This document shows, piece by piece, positions 35,935 through 47,372 of a DNA stretch of 64,000 nt (the stretch's first letter is position 1; the number at the start of each line of letters is the position of its first letter). The notes under the pieces were generated by a model, which ran no database searches, was not told where the DNA came from, and saw nothing but the letters and a program-made list of their open reading frames with translations. Origin of the DNA: Sequoia sempervirens (Eukaryota > Streptophyta > Pinopsida > Cupressales > Cupressaceae); the NCBI GenBank assembly GCA_007258455.2, contig VDFB02047230.1, positions 155,017,697 through 155,081,696 of the forward strand, written 5' to 3'. Both the position numbers and the translations under genes were made by a program.

Positions 35935-35947
35935 GTCGGGTTCACCA
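35935..35947 (-). other. Candidate primer-binding site of the gypsy relic
   Basis: On the minus strand TGGTGAACCCGAC starts one base after the LTR ends in ACA. Position and the TGG start are those of a primer-binding site. I could not assign the matching tRNA. Confidence 0.55.
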
Positions 35948-35948
35948 A

Positions 35949-37189
35949 TGTATCAATGGGTAAATTCTAAGGTTTATGGTTAACAAATGATTAAATCAAT
36001 AATAAACCCAAAGAAGTTATGAAGCACAAAGAAAACAAATAATATGAACGATTATACCAGATATTCGTTGAAGCTTCCATGATTCACCTTCATAGCACCT
36101 CCTAGCTTGCAACGTATGATTGATGCCCTCAGATCGAGTGTGTGAGAAATTTGACTATGACAATGTCCTATGAAAGTTTTGAAGGATTTAAGTAAAATTA
36201 TGCCTATGCCTATGATAAATGATAAATGACTATGAATGATAAATGACTATAATTCCCATAATGATCAAGTGGTCCCCATTGAATTATGAACAAAATTGTC
36301 ATTTTATAGAAAACACAATTTTGAATGGACGGATGAGATCAACCTTTGATAGAAACCTAAAATCAGAGGATGAGATTCAATCTGATAATCCCTAATCAGG
36401 GTTAGGGCAAAATCCTTAAGTGAGCGGTCAAGATGTCATTTGAGAAAATCAGATCAGCGGTGGGGAAAAGATGAGATAATTAATTTCAAAAATAAAGATT
36501 TTCAAAATTAAGAAGATAAAGATAGCCTGCTTTGTGAGATTTGAAAAATTAGATAAAAGATGGACTGAAAAGCAAATTTGACAAAATCAAGAACCTGCTT
36601 GCTTTATTTGATTTTTGGAAGAAAGCTACCAATTTGAATTAAATCAACTCAAAATATGGATTTTGTGAGACAAATAAATAATCCTTTTCAGATTATTTAC
36701 CAAAATGGACTGTCAGTTAAGATTGTGATGACATTTTAAATAATTTTATTTATTTAAAATGAGAGGAATATTAATTTTGTCAATTAAATAATTAAAGATA
36801 ATTATTTAATTTAGTAGGTAAGATTAATTAATTAAATAAATTAATCAATCCATTTAATTATGACAGTTAGTGACATATTAAATAAATAAATAAATAATTA
36901 TTTATTTAATAATCAAGAAGAAATGACTGAAGAAGGGTGATTAAATAAATTAAGAAATTTATTTAATTAAGGGAAGACTTAGATAATTAATGACATTTTT
37001 AATAAATAAATAGAATTTATTTATTTAATAATCATGGAGAATAAAAGGACATGAATTAATTAAATAATTATGAATTATTTACTTAATAGACGAATGTGAA
37101 CCAAGGACATAATTAAATGTCATAATTATGCTAAGACGAAAGTGGTAAAAATGAAGCTTGTAGGCCTAGGTCATTTTTAGGTGTCTACA
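35949..37189 (-). mobile_element. 5' LTR of the gypsy relic, 1241 bp
   Basis: Minus-strand start is TGTAGACACC and the end GATACA, i.e. TG...CA. The primer site follows the end, and DNA of the second LINE precedes the start. The part from 36720 to 37130 is AT-rich with repeated ATTTATTTAATTAA-type words. Confidence 0.8.
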
Positions 37190-37313
37190 AGAAGAATGGG
37201 AGGAAAGCAAAGGAGAAAATCATGTAGGAGATCACTCATGAAAAAGGTTTGAAAAGTATTAGGACCTTCCTCCAAGACATTAAGGGTGTAGAGCACTCCC
37301 AACAAGAAGAACC

Positions 37314-38470
37314 ATGAAGCTCACTACATGGAATGTTAGGGGATTGAATGCCCCTAACAAAAGGCATTTGAACAAATGCCAAATTGAAAAGGCAAACACA
37401 AAACATTATTCTCCTAAAAGAAACCAAGATCGAGGATGAAACTAAAAAATTTTTACACATCTTTGGATGGGAGGAGGCCTATTCCAAAGTCTTTGGAACA
37501 ATAGGTGGACTGGGCATACTTTGGAAAAGTAATTCAATTGGTGTGAACATAATTGAAAAGCATCCAAATTAGATGATGTGTAACATCAAAGATGTAAAGA
37601 GCAATAAAGAATTTTATCTTTTCAATTTTTATTGGCCTACCAAGAATGGGGAGAAAGAGAAATTATGGGGCACCTTGAGTCAGAAAATCTCCCAGATAGA
37701 TAGCCAAAGAATAATTATAGGGGAGATTTCAATACAGTACTAAGAATAGAGGAGAAGTGGGGTGGCAATAGAATTGCATTGCCTTCAATGATGGCATTTG
37801 GTCTTTTCCTCTTCCGAAATAACCTAATAGATGCACTCACCAAGAATGGTGTTTATACTTGGTCAAATAGGTGGAATGGAGAATTTTGCATTAAAAAAAA
37901 GATAGAAAAGTTTATTTATTCTCAAGATTGGCTAGAAGGAGACCAAACCCTAGAGGAAAAAATTCTTCCATTAGTCAAATCAAATCATTATCCAGTCAAA
38001 TGATCAATAATAGGGGATAATAATAACTCAATCATATTTGAAAATAAAAAAAATGATGTTCAAAAGGGATGACCTGGTAGAAACAACTGGAAAATGGTGG
38101 AAAGAGGCCCCTAAATATAGTGGTACCAAAATTTTCAGCTTTATGTGCAAATTGAAGTATATTAAGAAAAAACTACAAAACTGAAATAAGACAGTCTTTA
38201 AAAACATCTTTTCAATAAAAGAGAGTTTAGAAGAATTATCATTACTGAATAGAAAATTTGTTAAAGAAGGCATGCTCCAAGAAGACTACCTGAAAGAGAA
38301 ATCATTAATGATAGAATACAAATAAATCTTGGCAAGAGAAGAGGAGTACTAGCGGATTAAATCAATGGAGGTGTGGCTAGTTGGAGTAGATGAAAATATG
38401 AAGTTCTTTCATAACACATCCAAAGTCAAAAAGGCCCAAAAGAAGATATCAAGCATTCAATTTGCAAAAG
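37314..38470 (+). pseudogene. LINE 2 endonuclease domain and linker
   Basis: TTWNVRGLNAPNKR follows the ATG, KETKIED comes near 37415, and GDFNTVL lies near 37722 after a one-base loss. The region SNHYPV near 37983 corresponds to the SDH motif. Stops are frequent. It corresponds to 4507-5560 of the first LINE. Confidence 0.8.
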
Positions 38471-38486
38471 GAATCTTGATCCAAGA

Positions 38487-38831
38487 GTGAGTACCTTTCG
38501 TTCCTCTACTTCTATCTCCTGGGTAGTGAGTGCTCCTACCGAACAAATTTTTGGATCAATGGCTTCACATCCATGGGATTTGGCTCTTGAAATGATGACA
38601 AGGATGCTAGATAAAATGTTGAATCAAATGTTGATGAGTGAGCCAGTTCTGGTTCAAATGCATCACCTAGCCACCTCTCCTTCTGTTCTTGTTACCACCT
38701 CTACTTACACTACTATTGATAGTGTTGGTTCCAGACAAATAGATTCAACTACAATTATTGTTGACCCCACCTATGCTACTAATGCTAAGGATCCCACTAC
38801 TCAATCTATTTTGGGATCTCCTACTTCTTAA
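38487..38831 (+). CDS. Hypothetical 114-residue ORF inserted between LINE 2 domains
   Basis: An undamaged frame rich in Ser, Thr and Met sits inside a LINE that is otherwise full of stops. Endonuclease-linker sequence ends at about 38480, and recognisable pre-RT sequence resumes at about 38930. Met-rich MMTRMLDKMLNQMLM is followed by a Thr/Ser-rich half. I recognise no family. It may be a piece of another retroelement's gag or ORF1; whether it is ever translated is unknown. Confidence 0.3.
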   Translation: MSTFRSSTSISWVVSAPTEQIFGSMASHPWDLALEMMTRMLDKMLNQMLMSEPVLVQMHHLATSPSVLVTTSTYTTIDSVGSRQIDSTTIIVDPTYATNAKDPTTQSILGSPTS

Positions 38832-38929
38832 AACTCCATATGTGATTAGCAAATTAGCTCCTAGCATTGGGCCCTAGAACTAGAAGGGATAAGGGGCGAA
38901 ATTCCAAAAAGGTATTGGGGAAGAGGCAA

Positions 38930-40780
38930 TTAAATTTTAAAAAAGGCTTCTAGCACCAGAAGGTGACCAAGAAGTTCTCAATGGTAGCAAAATTCTAGCC
39001 AACATTCCAAATTTAATTTTGACTGAGGATAATCTGATGCTAACCAAACCAAGTTTCATCAAAGAAGAGATAAAGTAGGAAACTTTTTAGCTCCATCTAG
39101 ATAAATCTCATAGTCCTGATGGGTATCTAACTTTCTTTCACCAAAATTTTTGGCACATTATATAAGACGAGGTATGGGAATTAATATAATACTTCAGAAA
39201 ACATAAAAAGTTTATAAAAGACCTAAATGACACAATGGTGTTACTTTTACCAAAAAAAGAAGTGTGTGATAGCTTTGGTGATTACCAACCCATCTCACTA
39301 TGTAATAATATATACAAGATCCTCTCTAAAGCCTTAGAAAATAGGCTTAAAAACTTGTGTTGGAAAAGATAATATCCCCTAACCAAAGCGAATTCACTCT
39401 AGGGAGGGATATAGTGGATAGCATCATCTTGGATAATGAAGTTGTCCATACAATAAACAAAGAGAGAATCCAAAGCATGATGCTAAATTTGGACATTAGA
39501 AAAGTATATGATAAGGTAAAATGGAGACTATTGACTAAAATGACGGAAAAGTTTGGATTTTGCGAACAATGGCTGCAAATGATATTTCAGTGTATCTCCT
39601 CAACAAGATACTCAATACTAGTAACCAATAATCTATGTGGCTTTTTCCAAAAATCCAATAGAATAAGGTAGGGAGATCCAATCTCCCCTTTTCTCTTTGT
39701 GATAATGGATGAAGCCATGAGTAGGCACATCACCTCAAAGAAAGAACAAAGTTTGTGGAGAGGCTTACAAATTACACAAGGGGTAGAAGCTCTAACTCAA
39801 TAGTAGTTTGTGGATTACACATTGTTATATGGGGAAGCTACCATTCAAACAATAGAGAAAATAAGAGAATTTTTGCAAGATTACATAAATTTTTCAGGAT
39901 AAAAGATAAATATGGTTCAAAAATCCAAAATTTATTTCTTCCACACAAAGAAATTATTGCAAAGAAGAATAGCAAGAATCCTGGGTTATAATATTGATGA
40001 GATACCTTGCAAATATTTGGGGGTGCCATTATTCAAATGCATAATTCAAACTACTTTATGGGAACAAATATAAGAGAAATGCAATAATAAAGCCCTAAGA
40101 TGGAGGAGAAAATGGCCTACCTTAGCAGGAAGCATCACAATGATTAAATCAATTCTATCAACAATTCCCATTTATTCAATTTTGTGTTTGCAACTAACTT
40201 CTAAAGCAATAGCAAGGCTAGAAAGTATACTTAAACACTTCTTGTGGGAGGGTTCAAATGAGCAACATAAAATCCCACTAATTTGATGGGACAAAGTATG
40301 TAATTCCCAGGAAGAAGGGGGAGTTGGTATACGAAACTTAAAGATACAAAATGTAGATTTAGTAGCTAAGCTAGTCTAAGAAATGTATTAGAATTTGTCC
40401 CTACTATGGTGCAAAGTAATGCAAAAGAAATACTTGGACAATTTGGAACCAAAAAGGGTCCTAATAATAGAAAATTCAAGAAGTGGATCTCATATCTAGA
40501 ATTTATGCAAAGTTCAAGGAATGTAATAACATATCACATAACATGGCAAATCAATAATGGGAGAAGGGAAGATTTCTAGTAGGACTCATCAGGCGACTAC
40601 AAACCACTAAAATAATATCCAAAATTGACACCCTATATCCACCTTATCAATAGTAGAATTGGAAAAAATGTGTAGGACTATATCAAAAAGGATGCTAATA
40701 GGGTAAGTTAATGGTTGATCCGAAAAGACCTTCCCATGGATGAAACAACAAAAAGGAAACTAGAAGAAATAATGCAAGAA
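38930..40780 (+). pseudogene. LINE 2 reverse transcriptase remnant
   Basis: KSHSPDGYLTFF near 39108, NDTMVLLLPKK near 39228, PISLCN..YKI near 39290, LNLDIRKVYDKVKW near 39484, GDPISPFLF near 39672 and a decayed QFVDYTLLYGE box near 39806 (the second Asp of the catalytic pair is replaced by Tyr) are in the right order. Many stops and shifts lie between them. Confidence 0.85.
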
Positions 40781-40978
40781 AGAAAAGTAAGTCTGAATAC
40801 TCAAGCAAACAAGATAATTTGGTGTGGTACTAGATATGGTAATTAGATGGTCAAACTGGGTTATCATATATAAATTAAGTAGGAAAGTAGTGATTGGCCC
40901 AAAAAACTATGTTGGGGAAAAGGGGTGCTTCTGAAGGTTGGGGAATTCACTTGGATAACACTACATGGAATAATCTAT

Positions 40979-41350
40979 TGCAAGAATTCGCTCTTGGTCT
41001 CCTTGTGATGTCCAACATAATGCTCAGGTTTGTGACATGGCTTAATTGCCTCCCATGGATCTTGTATAAATCTGGCAGTTGTATCAGGCATTGACAAGTC
41101 AATCTTTTGGTGCAATGACAACCACCAATGCAACAATTGGTATTAGAGTTGAGGTCACCGGTTTGAACCCCTCGCTTGCATTGGGGGGATTATTGCAAGA
41201 ATTCACTCTTGGTCTCCTTGTGTTGTACAATGCAATGCTTATGTTCGTGACATGTCTTAATCGCCTCTCATGGATCTTGTATAAATTTGTTACTTGCATT
41301 GGGCATTGACAAGTCAATCTTTTGGTGCAATGACAACCACCAATGTAACA
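40979..41350 (+). mobile_element. TRIM: miniature LTR retrotransposon, 372 bp
   Basis: Two direct repeats of equal length (157 bp: 40979-41135 and 41194-41350) begin TGCAAGAATTC and end CAA-G-AACA. Just inside the first lies TTGGTATTAGAGTT, close to the initiator-Met primer site TGGTATCAGAGC; just before the second lies the purine run TTGGGGGGATTA. These are the parts of a terminal-repeat retrotransposon in miniature. About 20 differences between the repeats by eye suggest an old insertion. No clear 5-bp target duplication is left. It interrupts the LINE 2 ORF. Confidence 0.75.
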
Positions 41351-41841
41351 AAATACTAATAGGGGATAGATTGAAATTAGTAAGCATCAAAGGTACAAGT
41401 AGATGTGTAATGTGCTATATAAACGAAGAATACTAAGACCCTCTACTCCTAAATTCTCCTTACATAGAATATTGTTGGGATTGGTTATAGAACAAATTAG
41501 GATGGAAGGCCTTGAGAAGAAACAAGCTAAGGGACTAAGTATTCACCAAATTTCCTAACCTCAAAAAGGAATCCATATGGGGTCAAATATGGAAAATGAC
41601 CCCCTCAATCCTAATATGGCAGATGTGGAAAGAACATAATAGAATAATCTTTTTGGATAAATCTAAAAGGCTGAAAAAAACACACAAATCATTGAAAGAA
41701 GCATAACAAAATGGTTGAACTCCTACATTAAGCTACAAAGGAAAACAAAATTCACATGTTGGGATGAAAGCTTGATGAAAAGTTGGTAGGCCTTGAAAAT
41801 TCTATCATCTTTTCAATTAGCCCCAAACTCAAAAACAAAAA
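41351..41841 (+). pseudogene. LINE 2 zinc-finger region
   Basis: Continues LINE 2 after the TRIM: IGDRLKLVSIKG..RCVMCYI near 41363-41420 holds the CXXC of the RT-associated zinc finger, and WKEHNRIIFLD near 41628 matches the post-finger motif WKEHNNRLF in the first LINE at 7939. Confidence 0.75.
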
Positions 41842-42624
41842 GGGTATGTGCAATATCATCATGGAAAAAATAGGCCCTTAAGTGGCGATGAAAATTCAAA
41901 AAATCAGAGTTAGGCAACTTGACGTAAAAATTTGAATAAGTTATCTATATTATTTCAAAAATATTTAAGAATAGAATCAATAGAAAATTGAATGTAGTTT
42001 CTAAACTACTAGGTTTATTTTTAAAAAAAATCTATTTGGTGAAAATTTGAAATTTCAATGTAGTTGTACTTAAATTTCAGGGAAAAAATAAGAAATAGGT
42101 GTTTGTCTAACCACCCTAACCACAATAAAATGATAATATTTTTTTATAATATTTTAGATATAAGTAGAGGACTCATGTCCCAATGTGATGCATATTTTTT
42201 TGTAATTTTTTCCAAGTAAATAATTAATTATGAATTTTTTAAATTACAACTTTTTAAAAATATAAAAAATCGTATATCTGACCACCTTTACTTTGTCAAA
42301 ACTTCATGAAATTCATTTTTTTAATCCTATAGTACGTGAAGCATAGAATGTGATGCATATTTAGAATTCAAAAAATGTGATACCATTTGAAATCTATAGA
42401 TGTTTTTCAATCAAGACTTTAGTCATAATTCAAATAGAAAATGAATAATAATTATTTATTAAATTCAAAGTAAAACATAATTTATATTGGTGGAAAGCTG
42501 AGAATCTCATTTAAAAACCCTTTTCGTTTCATCAATTTTGGGTAAAAAAAGTTGTCAGCCACATGGGCCATCATATCACTTACATATTGCCACTTTTTGG
42601 CCCATCATGATCCTGCACATACCC
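41842..42624. mobile_element. GGGTATGTGC TIR element, copy 1 (783 bp)
   Basis: Ends are GGGTATGTGCAATATCATCA and TGATCCTGCACATACCC; they are inverted repeats of roughly 35-45 bp with a few changes. AAAA flanks both sides (41838-41841 and 42625-42628). It interrupts LINE 2 between zinc finger and RNase H. The interior is AT-rich and non-coding and aligns along its whole length to 47373-48156 and 52776-53573. Confidence 0.9.
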
Positions 42625-43112
42625 AAAAGGGATAAAGTCAAATGGGGACCCTACAAAAGGAAGATTTAAATTGAATACTAATGGTGCATCTTGGGGAAAC
42701 CAAGGATTATTAGGTGTTGGATGCATAATATGCTACAAGAAGGGCCAACTAATAGTGACAAGATCAATTAAATTGCCACCTTCAACAAACATTGTGGCAA
42801 AAATAGAAGGTATCCTAAATGGACTATCATTATGCAAGGAAAAAGGCTTGAAGTCTATCGAGTTAGAATGTGACTTGATTGTATGGGTAAGAACCCATCA
42901 CAAAATTCCATACTAGCGATTGGAAATTACAATCAAAAGTTAACAAAATCAAGGAACTCAAGCAAGAAGTACATATTGTTTCAATCAATCACATATATCA
43001 AGAAGCAATTAAGGTAGAAGACAAGTTAGCAAATCATGACATAAATCAAATAGAAGATTTTCTAACTATAACACAAATAGACACATGGCAAGATTTGGAA
43101 GCAATAATGTAG
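42625..43112 (+). pseudogene. LINE 2 RNase H remnant
   Basis: The open piece 42671-42916 includes NTNGASWGNQGLLGVGCIICYKKG and IEGILNGLSLCKEKGLKSIELECD, the plant-type RNase H with its Glu and Asp positions; the first Asp is replaced by Asn. It ends at TAG 43110-43112, as the first LINE does after its RNase H. Confidence 0.8.
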
Positions 43113-45430
43113 TAAAAAAAATAAATGAAGAAGATTAAACATAATATGGTATATCAAAGAACGGTAAGGGGTCTCAAGCATGAGGTAAGTGTCTAATTTC
43201 AAAAAGCTTAACCCCTATGAAAGGTACACACTCCGAAACCTTAAATTGAATTTATTTTTAGTATGTTCCAAATTGATAATGAACTAACATGAAATAATGA
43301 ATAAACAAGGAAAGTTAGAACCATTCATATGTTCTAAACTAAACCAAGGTTACATTATGAATTAAGGATGAAACTTCAATACCTGACAAGGAAAACAAGC
43401 ATGATACTTGAATACAATATACCATGAAACCAAGGATCTCCCCTACAATCAATCATCCATATTAAGAAAGGGAAACTAAAAATAATCAAGTCACAACACA
43501 AAAGTTAAGCATTGAATAGAGCCTTAGTAGATGCAAATGGTACTTTTTATCTACTCATAACATAACACCTAAAAATACCCAAATTTTAGAGATACCCAAA
43601 AATGGGCTTAACATTTTGGGTAAAATTCTACTATCGAAGGACAAGACCATATCAAGGAAAGACTTGTGCTCGGTAGTAGCAAAATAAAGTAGCCATTGAA
43701 AAATTAAGGCAACATATGTAACTTGGCATAATTGATTCATTAATCCTAATATGATAATGAAAGCCCATGGGAAGAAGTACTCGAATTACAAAAAACCAAA
43801 CCTTTGAAAATCACATAGTTTTGAATACTCAAGTGAAAACATCTTTAACCTAAAATATGTGAATCATGATTTTACCCTTCATTTATGAATATGTATAATA
43901 GTTCCTTAACTTTCAGATAAACAAGCACCAGAAAGAAAAATAGAGCAACAATGTGTAAATTCAAGAATTAACTCAAAGATTCCTCTAAACCATTGATTAG
44001 AGGAAAAAGGGAATAAAAGAACATCTACAATATTAGATTGCAGATAAATCCTTAATTTTTAACCATGAAATTCCAAATCACAAATGAGGAAAGAAACCAT
44101 AGCTCAAAGAAGGAAAATGGTCAAAAATATCACTTTCTTATATTTATAAGCAAAAGTCTTAGCCATAAAAGAATATCCTTTACAATTTTTTTGAGATACT
44201 ATTCAAACAATGGAGATACGGGTCCTTTACCACACTTTATCCCACATTTAAGCCTTTCCTCGGAATATTAAATGGGAATACTAAAGCATACTTCAAGGTT
44301 TCAAAATACTAAACAATGGAGGTAATTACATAAGCTCTCCACATACTGGTAAATGAAGGCACAAAGACAAAATTGAAACCCTATCCTATCCCCATTATTT
44401 TTCTACCAGAACCCAACCCCAAGAACTACCCTAGAAGGATATTATCTAGGTTCATGCTAAAATATAAAAGTTTTCCCTTTGTCAATCTCCCTCATAAGCA
44501 TCGAACTCCTCAGGCCAGTCAAAGTCATCAACAATTTTGAACTAGTACAGTTTGCGAAGAAACTTGTAGGAAATTAAGTTACGGCCTCAATGAATCAACA
44601 ACTCCCCATCCTTGATATCTAACAGAGATGAGTAATACCATGGTACCCCAACTAGTAAATTGAGATCCCACGGACGAGGGAGCCCAACCCCAAGTTGTGC
44701 TACATTAAGAACAATGTCCAACCCTCCCAAAAAATAAGGATAGAACAATTTGTGGGTTAATTGTATGACAACATCCTTTGGCACTCGAAAATCAAGGAAC
44801 GAGGCAAAAAAGAAAGTAGGAATTTCCATATTAACCCAGTGTCATTCCTTAGAGACTAGAAATTTCTTCCCTAAAATGAGTCGAACAACCTTCATTTTCA
44901 AAAATCCCCTCTCAACCAACACAATCTTTAAGCATTGATCAGTATGCAGACCAAAAAAGCTAACTATCTCCAATCATTGGTTAGTAGAATAGGAGTATCC
45001 ATTGGCACTATAAATTCCAAACACTTCATTCAGCTCCCATTACACTAGTTTTAAATTGCCTCCAATGTGCGAAATCATATGGAATTAAGACGAATAACCT
45101 AGAATGAATTGGAGTACTGTGAAACATGATAGTATGGCAAAAATAAATCATATATTGGCAAGCTTAGGATTATGAAAATTTTGAGATAGTAAATTCCATC
45201 TATACTAATGCAAAGGCTAACTCGTACGAAGCTAGACACGTCTTGTTTCGGCACAAAACCTTAGGACAAGGTGGCAAGGCAAAAAGATGGCGGGGAAACT
45301 ATGTGAACGGTGGTGCCAACATGGCTATCATACCTAAACCAAACCATAAAAGGTGTAGAGTGAGTGTCTTCGTGGACTGTACCACTTTGAACTATCTCAT
45401 TATGCCAACATAATTGGGAGTTACCACCCG
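43113..45430. other. Anonymous region
   Basis: No gene that I can support. A minus-strand stretch around 44480-45000 reads protein-like in pieces (for example 44587-44829, with PRPWDLNLLVGVPWYYSSLLD), but stops break it and I recognise no family. No ORF like 8881-14134 follows this LINE. Confidence 0.4.
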
Positions 45431-45459
45431 TAATTTGCTAGCACTTACCTATAAAAAAA

Positions 45460-45615
45460 AAATTTAATATTAATATAACATAATATATATTATATATTAT
45501 ACAATATATATTATATTATTATCAATATATAATATATATTATATATTATTAATTTATAATTTATATAATAATTTTATACTATATATTATATTATATATAA
45601 TGTATATTATATAAT
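45460..45615. repeat. AT-only low-complexity tract
   Basis: About 150 bp made almost entirely of TATAT and TAATATA words with several internal palindromes. Confidence 0.9.
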
Positions 45616-45961
45616 AGAATTGACACTTATATGTTATAAGTCGACTTTCTTATAAGAAACAAAACAAATATCTTTTCCAAATTGATATATTTTTACAAAA
45701 ATATAAATAGAAAAAAGAACCCGAAACATTATCATTTTCATTTTCACCCACAGAGCTACACGAAGAGAGAAACAAGAAGCAAAAGGATCTCTAATTAAAC
45801 TGATATTTGAGTTCGAGAATAGTAATTGTCATTTTTAGCTATTTTTCTTCAAAAAAAAATTGTTTTAGCATTTTGGTAACAATTTTAGTGTAAAATAGGT
45901 ATTTAGTTTGTAATTAAAAAATTGCTGATTTTTTAAATTTCAACACCAATAAGGTGTTGCA

Positions 45962-46165
45962 ATGGTTGAGAATCCAAATCCTCCTCTAGAAGGAAACCCT
46001 ACACAACCAAATCCTCCACCACCAAATCTTACATTACAAAACCCTCCTTCTATCCATGAATTAATTAATGGCAATTTAATTAAATTGAAGAATAATTGCC
46101 AATTATACCATAGGCACCCTCACTTTGTCTACAATGAAAACCACTTTAGAATCAAAAATTTATAA
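45962..46165 (+). CDS. Hypothetical proline-rich 67-residue ORF
   Basis: A short open frame with an N-terminal Pro/Asn-rich run (NPPLEGNPTQPNPPPP) followed by a helix-like segment. It follows a 300-bp A-rich leader with a purine-rich block (GAAGAGAGAAACAAGAAGC) and a TATAAATAG sequence near 45704, so it could be the start of a broken gene or of an element ORF. No continuation was found and no family recognised. Confidence 0.25.
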   Translation: MVENPNPPLEGNPTQPNPPPPNLTLQNPPSIHELINGNLIKLKNNCQLYHRHPHFVYNENHFRIKNL

Positions 46166-47372
46166 TGTTTGAGTTTAACTAGCACTCTAAAAATTAGTGA
46201 GTTCAACCCATTACTATGCCAGTTTAGTTCGGGTCTCCTTTCCTTGTTTCCCATTGGGGCTTTGTTTAGTTCAGTTCAGTGATTCTCAATTCCTACAGAT
46301 AAGAAATACAAGCCTATTGTTGGAGATGACCATACCTGCCTTACCTCACCAACCAGGGCCTCACCCATCGAGGGGGTGGGGGGGTTGTTGGGAGGATATA
46401 GATATGCTTCTCCACCATTGAACCGACTATGCAAACCTGAAACTCTCACCAACCAACATAATTCTTTTTTAGAATGGTGAGAGGTAAAGAGGAAACAATA
46501 TGTTGATAGCTTATTGTATGATCAGGCGAGGGAATCAGACATTTCCAAAGCACAATTAGCACAACTTTAAATAAATCCTAAAACTAGAAAAAAAATTGAT
46601 GTGTAAAGCCCAAATATTCAATTAAATGATGCACACATCAGGGTATCCTAGATAATTTTTGGGATCGTCGATGGATGGTTTTTGATAAATCAGCCAACAA
46701 CAATCTTGACGTCCCCAATATTTTTTTTGAAAATTATATGATGAATTTGTCATCGGTAAGCATGTGAACTACTTTGATATGAGGAATTTCCAAGGTGTGG
46801 GTAGATGAATTCCTTAGGATAGACCTAGGGAAAATCTATTAGTACAAGGCCCATTTATTCCCCCTCATCCTATTGCTCCCCCATCTCCAATACAACACCC
46901 AGAGATTGTTGCAGATGCAACACATCAGAGTATCTTGGTCATACACACTTTGACTAGCCATTTGATCATAAAGAGCTCATAGTTTGCATAACCACATGAT
47001 AGAAAATACACCTGCTAGATCAATTGATATTGGTATACCCTCCTCTTCTCCATATATTTGTGTGCCCCATCAATGCTTATGTATAACCACATATGTTTGG
47101 GTCCTCTTGCACAACCTATTGAGGCTCCAATGGATACATCTGATTATGAGGTCCATCATATGTCAAATGTAGGAGATGCGACATCAGAGGCCAGAACACA
47201 TCAAAGAGTCATTGGGTGACAAAGATGAGGAGGATGTTGGGATATTATTCAAACAACATGTAATGGTAGGACTTAAAGTAAATTTATAGTGCATTTTATC
47301 TTAAATTGATATTTTATAAGAGATATTAGTACTAATGTATATTTGTGTTAGATTTAATAGTTGATGATAGAG
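46166..47372. other. Anonymous region before TIR copy 2
   Basis: Nothing I can name. Short pieces look like decayed coding sequence (for example around 46470-46700), but no motif is preserved. Confidence 0.35.

Larger units (their letters stand above)
29674..37189 (-). mobile_element. Ty3/gypsy LTR retrotransposon relic with one LTR
   Basis: Read on the minus strand from the right: a 1241-bp LTR (35949-37189), a candidate primer site, a decayed gag/protease region, RT, RNase H and integrase. That order (protease, RT, RNase H, integrase) is Ty3/gypsy; the domain sequences look Tat/Athila-like rather than chromoviral, which is a tentative call. The second LTR is not found before 28.6 kb, so the 3' end is lost. 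A TIR transposon (34148-35238) has split the protease region. The right LTR edge is fused directly to the second LINE, suggesting that this element inserted into that LINE's ORF1. Confidence 0.85.
37190..43112 (+). mobile_element. Second LINE, decayed and hit by three insertions
   Basis: Same family type as the first LINE and in the same orientation, but a different, older-looking copy. Its ORF1 end and ORF2 again meet in an ATGA overlap (ATG 37314-37316, TGA 37315-37317). The domains endonuclease, RT, zinc finger and RNase H follow in order, with foreign DNA at 38476-38900 (unknown), 40979-41350 (TRIM) and 41842-42624 (TIR element). Its 5' side is cut by the gypsy LTR. Confidence 0.85.

Noticed and set aside
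41136..41175. A tRNA-like B-box (GGTTTGAACCCC), suggesting a SINE or tRNA gene
   Set aside because: It lies between two 157-bp direct repeats next to a primer site and purine run; no cloverleaf can be formed, so a TRIM explains it better.
41079..41317. ORFs on both strands over the TRIM
   Set aside because: They straddle LTR and interior and reflect low stop density only.
44587..44829. Minus-strand 80-codon ORF with PRPWDLNLLVGVPWYYS
   Set aside because: Looks protein-like, but the neighbouring frames are broken and I recognise no family, so I left it as part of an anonymous region.
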